Assembly (NCBI GenBank): GCA_000328365.1 | Contig: KB293808.1 | Span: forward strand, 218,836 to 282,835 | Origin: Capitella teleta | Lineage: Eukaryota; Annelida; Polychaeta; Capitellidae | Direction: 5' to 3' | Length of the DNA: 64,000 nucleotides | Shown here: positions 53,288 to 61,615 of the stretch, piece after piece | Numbering within the stretch: the first letter of the stretch is position 1 | How the letters are laid out: each line of letters starts with the position of its first letter | The notes under the pieces: model-generated | The model's database searches: none | What the model was told of the DNA's origin: nothing | What the model saw: the letters and a program-made list of their open reading frames with translations, nothing else | Program-made: the position numbers and the translations under genes

Positions 53288-53620
53288 AGGCGCCGAATAG
53301 CTCAGACGGTTTGGCAATCCAATGCCGACCTGGGAGGTCGAGGCCACGGCCCGGGCGTTATGATTCCAAATTATACTGTAATTCGTTATACATGGCATTA
53401 TAATTCTTTGGTACTATGCAGTGCTGCGTAACAAGGCCCGGCGCTGTGTACCACTGCCTATGGTGGTATGCAGGATAATTAAAGAACCCTTGGGATTTAT
53501 CGATAAGAGTAGGGGGAAAACCCGATCCCGGCCTTCTGTTCTGGCGCCCTTATCACCCGAACGGGTTGGGTGGAGCTGTAAACCCACATCATGCCTCATG
53601 CTGCAACTCAGGGCGTTCGT
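53288..53620 (+). mobile_element. SINE copy with tRNA-like head
   Basis: The head GCCGAATAGCTCAGACGG has a good pol III A box (TAGCTCAGACGG), with a B-box-like GGAGGTCGAGGCC about 40 bases on. The body is shared with the minus-strand copy at 51838-52035, about 80% identical by eye. Two copies in 2 kb show this is a real interspersed family. Confidence 0.7.
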
Positions 53621-55135
53621 GCAGCTTGATCCGCGAAATATATCTAAGGCTAAAAAGAGCTCTTCAACTCACGATTCTTATAACTGCAAGGCGAACTGTG
53701 CGCTCATTATTTTATGGGAACACTTGACCACTGATAGCAAAATCTCAGGCGCAGGACTGCTGTCGGTCATAATAGGCTTGCACTAGGAATCTTCAGTCTT
53801 ACAGCCCCACTCTAAAGCATCTCTGGAGGTGTATACACCTCCCATACGCGCATACACATACACCTCCCCTTGGATGTTTTATTTCCCTTTGGAGGTGTAT
53901 GCGCGTACTTTATGGCATAGGGAGGGGCATCACAACACACCAAACACTCTCCGATCTGGCTTAGGTGTAAACACAGATCGCATGATGATCAGATGTTTCG
54001 TGTGTTATGATGAGTTTAACATGAGTTTAACCCCTTCCCTTTGCCATGAAGGTCTGAGGTAGGCCTACTATCACAATCGAGAATTGCATGGCAGAAGCTA
54101 GGGAAGCTATCTCCATTCCCAAGGAATTTTGGATTGAGCTCCGAAGCCCCTGCGTGGAATTTTTCTAAAATTGAGGCTCAACAGCTTACAGGGCACAAAT
54201 ACCCAACATAAATCAAGAGCAAAATGGTTCATTATAACTGTATTCATCAACGGTTCTATAATACTGCTGTGTGCACATATGCCATATATAGTGGCTATAC
54301 TGACAGCGTTAGGGGTGGCTGGGCAGTTTTATATTGGCTTCCAATCGCAATTTAATTTGCAGCTATGTCAGGAGTGCACACAGAGCGGCATTGTTTATGT
54401 CACTCCGTTTTTGTGTGTGCTAATTGTGCAGGAAATTTCCACGGAATGCAAATTTCGAGGTTTTGATTCTCAGGCCTTAATTCGCGGCAATGGCTTTCGC
54501 GGTCAAAGGTGGGGTCACATTATGAGATCGCCCAGAAGGATTTCGGGGGAATCTAATTTTTGCGGTCAATCCTGACCCCGAATATAGGGAAAATTTCCTG
54601 CGACGCGAAAATTTCCTGTTCTACAGTATCTTTTTCACCATTGAAAAAGCTCTTTCATATACGAAATCGGGGCGTCATAGCGGAGTCTCCCGCGAAATCC
54701 GGGAGAGTTGACAGGTATGAATCCAGGGCCGCATTTATAGTGTAACAACGCACACCTCTATACACAAAGTTTCTCCATGTGCATCAATTTTCATTGTGCA
54801 AAATAAACATTCCTATAATTTATAATGTATACGATTTTTTTTCCGGGGCTTCGATCCCGCAGGCTTTCACCCGCTTCTCGTATTCCTCAGTGAACGTTGA
54901 AAATGACGACAACAATCGACCCGGTAATCATGACGTCACACCACTTTGCCTTTCCCATCTGCCCTTATATTTCGATCTGTGCACGGTACAGCCACAGTGC
55001 TCGACAGACATTATTGAACAGTAGCTTTATTTAATTGCCTCTAGCGAACAAAATTACTTGTAGCATTTCGCCTAAACGCACTTCTGCTTACAGAACCAAT
55101 CAGCGGGTATCTCGAGGACATTCTGATCTCTGGGT
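53621..55135. other. Intergenic DNA with repeats
   Basis: It contains an imperfect inverted repeat built of GGAGGTGTATRCGCG words (53823-53920) and a copy of the AACAGGAAATTT repeat (54427-54630). No gene was recognised. Confidence 0.45.
54427..54630. repeat. MITE-like repeat with AACAGGAAATTT termini, second copy
   Basis: It opens GTGCAGGAAATTTCCACGGA and closes GCGAAAATTTCCTGTTCTAC, an inverted pair. Compared with 13636-13862 it lies in the opposite orientation and shares the interior words gatcgcccagaaggatttcg-like and aattttNtgNggt. No coding capacity. Confidence 0.45.
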
Positions 55136-55202
55136 ATGACGATCCGCAATCTAGTACACCCGAAGGTGAATAGCAAAGTGTGCTCTGTTCTACTGTTGAG
55201 TG

Positions 55203-55239
<37 letters not shown>

Positions 55240-56341
55240 TGAAATTGTCCCCATTAGTAATTTTGGATTGGTGATATATTCAGTGCCTGCCCCAATGCCT
55301 CAACATCGGACGATTTCTGTGCCAAACGTTGTCATTCCAAGCAATATCAGTTGCTCGAAACTCTTTGATGGTGACAAAAGCGAAGTGCGGCGGATACCTA
55401 GTGAACTGAGCGGCTATGTTAAAATCGATGACGACCGCAAACAATCCAAATGGCTTCTCAATCAGACTCAACACTGCAACATCTTTCACAAGGAACGTTT
55501 GTATATTACCAGCAACGCATCAATAAGCCAAGAAGAAAAGGACTTCCCCATCGCTTATTCCATGCTCGTTTACAAGAACCCGATGCAAGTGGAGAACCTC
55601 CTCCGAGCCATTTACCGACCACACAACTTCTATTGCATCCACGTTGATTCTAATGCCAAAGATGATTACAAGCGTGCCATTCGGAATCTTACTGATTGCT
55701 TCCCCAACGTTTTTGTCCCGAGCAACTGTACAAAAGTTGTTTGGGGACAGTGGGGAGTGCTTGAAGGTGAGATGATTTGTATGCGAGAATTGGTGAAGAG
55801 GAGCAAACATTGGAAATACTTCATCAACCTGACGGGCCAGGAGTTTCCTCTTCGCACCAATTTGGAAATTGTGAGAATTCTGAAATCGTTGAATGGCTCC
55901 AATGACGTTGAGCATGAAGATATGTGCAGGTAGGTCATAACCTGACTTACCTTCTATTTCAATAGCTCTGTGATGACCTATAGCCTACTAATATCGTAAT
56001 TATATCCAATCAGAGGATGACATAATCGCCGATGTCAGCAATTTCATATTTGTATTTATTTGATCATAATTATTGTTTGATCAGGACCTGTCCTGAGCGA
56101 TGGAAAAATTCTTACAACAACTCCAGAGTTATTGGAAAAAAAGAGCCCCCTCCTCATGAAATAAAAATCTACAAAGGCAGCACCCACGTCTTGCTGGCGA
56201 GGGAATTTGTTGACTTCATACTGGCTGACCGTAGAGTCAAGGACTTCTACGATTGGCTGAAGGACACGAGCATTCCCGAAGAAACATTCATTCCCACGAT
56301 TCAATTCAACCCACATCTCCGTGCTCCTGGCACATACACAG
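55136..56341 (+). CDS. GT14 beta-1,6-N-acetylglucosaminyltransferase (core-2/I-branching type), 3' exon not found
   Basis: Exons 55136-55929 and 56085-56341 encode about 350 residues of an enzyme usually about 420 long. A type II membrane anchor (VCSVLLLSVIIIII and on) is followed by a stem and the GT14 catalytic domain: FPIAYSMLVYKNPMQVENLL, RPHNFYCIHVD, VWGQWGVLEGEMICM, YFINLTGQEFPLRTNLEIV, CPERWKNSYNN, KIYKGSTHVLLAREFVDFIL and KDTSIPEETFIPTI, where PEE carries the catalytic base glutamate of the family. In the Golgi such enzymes add branching GlcNAc to O-glycans. Twelve Ile of the anchor come from an (ATC)n microsatellite. After the donor ACAG|gtcagt no exon with the expected cysteine/tryptophan C-terminus could be found before 64000; it may lie outside, have been lost, or the gene may be dead. 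Confidence 0.85.
55203..55239 (+). repeat. (ATC)n microsatellite within the GT14 coding exon
   Basis: Twelve ATC/ATT triplets in a row encode poly-isoleucine in the membrane anchor. The same DNA read in another frame would give poly-Ser or poly-His, so the frame matters for its function as a helix. Confidence 0.9.
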
Positions 56342-56945
56342 GTCAGTAATGTTTCGGTTTGGAATACAAATGGTTTGATTGAATATTCAAATGAAAACTC
56401 ATCATTGGTTCGAGTTTATCACTATCAAAGTACTAGTTTATACACAGTAGGCCAAAAGTAATCTATCTACTCCATCCATGTTAAAGATTTCAATGCATTT
56501 CAATGGCAATGCGCTTTCTGATGAAGTGTTACAAAACAGATCGCAGTGTAAAAACTACGCAAATTTCAGAGAAATAAATACCTGGTATGGGTAGTTTAAC
56601 ATTTCATGATGCTATTTCTATAATTTCAAATCCAATTTTGCCAACATTGATGCTGATTTATCTCAATCAAAAGAGTGCACCCAAAATTCGGCGATATTTT
56701 GATTATTTTCCCTTTCAGCCCCGGACTATGGATGAGCATCATTTGGATGCCCATATAAGACATCGCTCTCAACACGTTGCTGCACTTAATGACCTGTCCC
56801 ATACTAGTATGCGCGGGATAATCGTTGTGTACGCTTTACAGTGTATATAATAATGGGAATGCAACGTACATTGTGAGTTTTAATTAGTGATCACAAAATA
56901 CAAGACAGAGGGAGAGTTTCATTTTTACCAACAGTTTAATTTCAC
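56342..56945. other. Non-coding stretch after the GT14 exons
   Basis: No continuation of the GT14 frame is seen. A short open frame at 56587-56850 has no recognisable domain. Confidence 0.4.
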
Positions 56946-57424
56946 ATGAAACGAATACATATGTACATGTACCATAGTAGTCGAACAGAAAAATTAATGG
57001 AAGGTGAAATTGAATGCGTAAGGTCCCGGCGGGAGATGTCTCCAGGGAGGAAACATTGTAGCAGTCTTGGTCGGTATGGTTTGAACCGGATCTCCTTCAG
57101 AATTCGTCGAATTGAAGTTCTGGAAAAACCAAGCTCAAGAGAAGCTTTTCGGGTTGATTTCTGTGGGCTCGCAGTCAGCGTAGTGCTCACTGCCTCAAAA
57201 TTCTCTTCCATGAGCGATGTGCGTGGCTTACCCTGAAGATGCCGGTCTGCAACAGAGCCCGTCTCAGAAAAGTTACTGTTAATCCTGTATATCGATTGTT
57301 GGGTTGGCGGAGGTGTTCTAAATGAATCACGCCAAACAGCTCTAGCTTTTTCAGCACTTTCGGTTCTTGAATAGGTTGTCACAATCCAAATCCGCTCGAC
57401 TGTCGTTAATCTGGTACGCAGCAT
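56946..57424 (-). pseudogene. Transposase N-terminal fragment (IS630/Tc1-mariner type, DUF4817-like)
   Basis: The minus frame begins MLRTRLTTVERIWIVTTYSR and carries a tandem helix-turn-helix DNA-binding region: FRTPPPTQQSIYRINSNFSE, TGSVADRHLQGKPRTS, STRKASLELGFSRTSIRRIL, then KPYRPRLLQ. This is the order seen in mariner-like transposases with a DUF4817-type head (SPEERVWIVKTY-like start). After about 130 residues the homology stops and the catalytic DDE part is absent. It is a dead fragment just downstream of the GT14 exons. Confidence 0.75.
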
Positions 57425-57529
57425 ATCGTGTAATGTAGCGACCTACTCAAGAAGTAACAATAATGAAAAAGATAAAACACAAGCGAAATAAAATACTTAC
57501 CAAAATCTACGCTTTTTGCGGGAAAGTAC

Positions 57530-57705
57530 TCGCAGCGAAAAGTACGCTCGCAACTGAGATACTCTATAGCATGGATTGATCGCTCACATTGGTATAATGT
57601 TATTGAAGTTCGTTATGATAGCGACGAGATTCAAAGTGACTAAATACTTCCGGTTATCAATGATCACGGCTTGAAGAATAGGTCAAGATCGAGAGCAACA
57701 GCAAA
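57530..57705 (-). repeat. Inverted partner of the repeat at 61478-61612
   Basis: In reverse complement it reads GATAACCGGAAGTATTTAGT, GAACTTC and GTGAGCGATCAATCCATGCT, then AGAGTATCTC; the same words follow in the same order at 61485-61600 on the plus strand. Either two copies of one repeat or the two arms of a large element. Confidence 0.5.
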
Positions 57706-58154
57706 TTGACAGATTTTTGGCAGCAAAGTGGGAATTATCAGTGGCGTGAATCTAAAACCTTTAGATGAAATCTTTTATGATTTTTTGACTGAAGATTTGG
57801 AAATGCTTTGATTAAATGTTATAGTACGACATTCCGTGTCATTTGCATCCTATAATAATTAATAATTATATATTGTTTTGCTGCAGCTGATTCTATCATC
57901 AATCCTTTCAATACAATTTCAATTTAATTCTCTGAGCTTCATGGACACTATTCGCCTTCGGAAAGCAAAGCAACAAAGCAAGTAATTGTCATTCAAATGA
58001 TTTGATGTGACTGGATTTTAAAATTCTCTACATCAATTCAATACAAAATCTCATAAATACCAGTCATTCATGAATAGGCTTACAATGTTTAATGGAATCA
58101 CAAGAGCATATGGGTTGTTACCTAAGTGAAACTAAAAAACTCAAGTGTGATATA

Positions 58155-58955
58155 CAGTCAGACCCCGTTAATACTGCGTTCCCAAGGAAACTGACGGATT
58201 AACGAAAAGGGCGGATTACATTTCAGACCACAAATTGATGGAAATTGTGTGTCATTCTAAAAACCCCAAAACCCATGTAATGCATTTACGTAGTGGCATA
58301 TACCATTAGGAATGAAGCTGGATGTAAAAAGAATCTCACAAACGGTCACATGAGCCCAATTAAAGATTTTTATTTTTTTGAAAAGTTCAGTGATGGTTGT
58401 CTGCTTAGCGGCATTATTCAATCTGCTTGTGATAAGCAGTTCCATCACGCCCAATCTGTGTAGCTCATCTCTATTTTCTTGCTTCGCTACCTCCGACTCC
58501 TCAAATCTCCCGAAATATAGCATTAATGCGCGTACGTGCTGCCTTGCTTCCCCCGCCAAGACATCCTTCGCGGGCTCAGATCCAATCGCTTCTCCACTCG
58601 ATTGATCTCCACTCACAACTTCGTCATCTCGTTTCGCTTCTGAACATCGCTTAACTCAGCGACCAATTAAATTATAGACTTAACAGCATTTTCACCTGCA
58701 ATTGATTTGCTTTGTTTAATTAACTTGTTAAGCGTTAAACAAACAGGAAGGCGCCATTTGTTGTTAAACTGACCCGACTTCAAAGAAATCGCCGACAATT
58801 GATGTGTCTTGGCTGATGTTTGTGTTCGACACGCTATTTGGGTGGCGGATTACATGTGTTATTTACAATGGTAAAGTGTAGATTCGTTCTCTAGAACCGT
58901 GATCGGAGGCGGGTTAACGAAAAGTGCGGATTACATAACACAATTAATTGACTGT
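58155..58955. mobile_element. Internally deleted pogo/Tigger-like transposon
   Basis: The left end CAGTCAGACCCCGTTAAT is flanked by TA, and the right end ...TTAATTGACTG is followed by TA. On the minus strand (58616-58257) the frame ends ITSRLNNAAKQTTITELFKK, the acidic and Lys-rich C-terminal tail typical of Tigger/jerky transposases. The catalytic core is deleted. It is a relative of the outer element at 8923-11260, sharing TTCTCCACTCGATT and CAGCGACCAATTAAATT. Confidence 0.75.
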
Positions 58956-58974
58956 ATTGCAGCTCAGTCATAAA

Positions 58975-59107
58975 ATTTTATTTCCCCCGGAATTTTTCAA
59001 TTTAATAGAAAACTTTGAAAAGTTCTCCTGAAAGGGAAGGGCCCTGGGAACGAAATTTCCGATAAAACCCGTTTTTAAAAAAAAAAAATTTCCAGCTGGG
59101 GCCCCTC

Positions 59108-59148
<41 letters not shown>

Positions 59149-59155
59149 GAAAAAA
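58975..59155. other. Probable low-quality base calls next to a poly-A tract
   Basis: The stretch is made of stepped homopolymers (cccccgg, aaaac, gggaagggccc, aaatttcc, aaaaaaaaaaaattt, ggggcccc) and leads into about 35 A at 59109-59147. This pattern is typical of the tail of a Sanger read after polymerase slippage, so I would not trust the bases here. Confidence 0.5.
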
Positions 59156-59301
59156 AAAACAAAAACAAAACAACAATGATAAATAGAATTGAAAAATAAA
59201 AATAAATAAATAAACAAGTTATTTCCTCCTCTTTATTGGACTGGATGGCAATGAGACAATGTATTATTTCTTCTCTTGGCACCCAGTGTTCCCACAAACT
59301 C

Positions 59302-61372
59302 TTAACTTGCAGCACAGGATTTTTCTGGATATGTTTTCCAGGTAACTGCAATTGGAAAAGATATCACATTTCATTTCGGATCAAAATCAATAATTGTTAC
59401 CTGAGGTAATTAAATAATGAAATTTGGTATGCTACATCGTAATGGAGCGGTCGATCAGTCCCAGGAAAATAATTAGGCATAATTAACATAATTAGCATCT
59501 CATGATTTGTGAAAGAATATGTTATGAGGAAGCTCATCAAATATATCGCTTTGAATTCGTACTCACCAGTACTCACAAGGCAGGCATAATTATTTATTTT
59601 CAATGCACGAGCAAACACTCCTATAAGGCAAGTTTTCTACGTCTGAATCCCTGAAAATATAATACTTTATTTTTTGGGCCTCATACACGAAAAATATTTA
59701 AAAAGTTCACTGTGGTTTTTCCTTGAAAATAGTATACACAAAAAGATTGAGGTGTTAAAATGTTTTGTTGTGTAGGAAGAGTGTGATGACCTCATTGATC
59801 TATATGTTTAGTTGATAAAATATGATAAAATATTATTCGATTATCAATTCATTAAATAATCAATCAGCCACATTATTGGTAATGCATTTTCTGCATTGGG
59901 ACAACACTCAACAATGTAAAACAATTATTCAAGTACAGTAAAAGTTCATTACAACGACACTCATTACACTGACAAATTCACTTATCGACAGGTTTTTGGT
60001 CGAAACCGATCTGCCACAAAGTTAAAAGCCCGATACACTGACAAAATTCACTGTTCCGACACTGACAGGCAAAACGTCAAACAAATGTGCCAATAACATT
60101 GAAACCTAGCTCATTACAACGACAGGCCGTCGCCTTGAGGTCGCTCATGTTCAATGACACGCAACTGTCTCCGATGTTCACTGACCCACGACGGACGACT
60201 CACATGAATTAAAGTTCTAATGTTGTCGGCATGTTATTGTTGCAACGTTTGTTTAAGCCTTTGTAAAAATATCAAAGATTCAATTCAATGGTTTGTTGGT
60301 GAACAGCTCAAAGGAAAGGATTAAAGCTGTGAACGCCGACGCTGAACACAAAAAGTGAAATGCACATCACCCGCTCAATTAAAGCAACCGATAGGTAGCG
60401 GTCGCCTTTGTCGGCTTTCAAAGCGTTATTGTTTGTTTTGATTACAAAAGATAAAAGTCCTTTGATCATTGCCGATGATTGGAAAAATACTTTATGAATA
60501 TTCAGTGAAATCCGGCGACAGAGCGAGCGCTTGAGGTGTGAATTCACAGCTTTTGCTAATGAAAGAATAAGACACAAAAAAACAAAGAAATAAAAAAAAA
60601 TTGTTCTTCCTTGTTACAACACAGTATGCATGCTAGGTAACACTACATACAGTAAACCAATAGGCATTATGGAGTGACAATCATAATGCCACCATCATGA
60701 CGGTCGGTTGTTGCATTATGGGCCAAATTCATTACACTGACAAATTCGTTACAACGACCTATTTGCCTGAAACCAAACATGTCGTTGTAATGAGCTTTTA
60801 CTGTAATGTTAATTTTGCTATATAATATCTTTATCAATAAAACGTGCAAAGTTGTTTTCTCAAGATTAACTGACTTCATGATGATTAGCAATGTGATCCT
60901 TATCTGTGCATATATGGCTAAATTCAATCTCCTCAATCATCAAACATAAGAGAGCTGATGTTGAGATAGCAGTGCCTTGGCAGGCAGAGACAACAATTCA
61001 TCCCTTTTCTAGTAGTCAAGTGGATATTCATGAAAGACCTGCTGATCCTTGAAATCCCCAGCCAGGTCTGAGGTCTAGATAATAAAATGAAACGTGAAGT
61101 CAGAAAACTAAGGAAAGTTTGTTGATTAGCGAACTTACCGGCACCGATCACGGGAGTCAAGAAAGAAGTTAAATCTCTGCACAGAACACTTTTTCATTGA
61201 GGGGTGAGAATCAGAGACTCACTTGTATCTCATTATGATTATCTGCATGTTGATGTTGAATATTTTATTTGGACAGTGTTCTGAAAGTTAATTAGGATTA
61301 AAGCACCAATTGCGGGCGTTTATACTTCGAATCACACTCACCTCGTTTGAATCTGATGACCAGCTCAACTTT
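59302..61372 (-). CDS. 3' end of an unrecognised gene made of very small exons
   Basis: Reading down the minus strand, six candidate exons join in one frame: about 61372-61346, 61221-61202, 61176-61139, 61074-61039, 59620-59567 and 59345-59302. They spell SWSSDSNE, IIIMRYK, DLTSFLTPVIGA, DLRPGWGFQGSA, GVFARALKINNYACLVST and VTWKTYPEKSCAAS, then stop. Phases agree at each joint and an AATAAA (plus-strand TTTATT near 59233) lies about 70 bases after the stop, which is why I list it. No family is recognised. A TA-flanked transposon (59936-60803) fills most of the 1.4 kb intron. Upstream exons and the start are not found; the two most upstream exons are the least certain. Confidence 0.35.
59936..60803. 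mobile_element. Non-autonomous pogo/Tigger-like element, third TIR type
   Basis: The terminal inverted repeats CAGTAAAAGTTCATTACAAC and (reverse complement of the right end) CAGTAAAAGCTCATTACAAC are flanked by TA. Subterminal copies of CATTACACTGACAAATTC occur at both ends. Internal frames are short, and I could not identify a transposase. Confidence 0.8.
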
Positions 61373-61477
61373 TCATGCCACGATATTAGAGACGCATCAG
61401 AAGTTCAGAAGAATGAACAGTTTTTCGTTCCGCATTTACGATCAGCTGTTCGTTGCCAATGTTATTGAATGTAAATT

Positions 61478-61615
61478 CTATCAACCGGAAATAAATTTTC
61501 TCCTTATTCGATGCGTTACGAATTTAGCGAACTTCGAGCAGCTTTTTCTGTGAGCGATCAATCAATGTTATAGAGTATCTCTGCTCGCAACGAGTGGCGA
61601 GCGGCAGAAAACGCG
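61478..61615 (+). repeat. Inverted partner of the repeat at 57530-57705
   Basis: It contains TCAACCGGAAATAA, GCGAACTTCGAG, GTGAGCGATCAATCAATG and TATAGAGTATCTCTGCTCGC in the same order as the reverse complement of 57530-57705. The two lie 3.8 kb apart, facing each other. Confidence 0.5.

Noticed and set aside
58968-59351. A 127-codon minus ORF with poly-Phe
   Set aside because: Mostly translation of the poly-A tract and the doubtful bases; the true exon there is only 59345-59302 in another frame.
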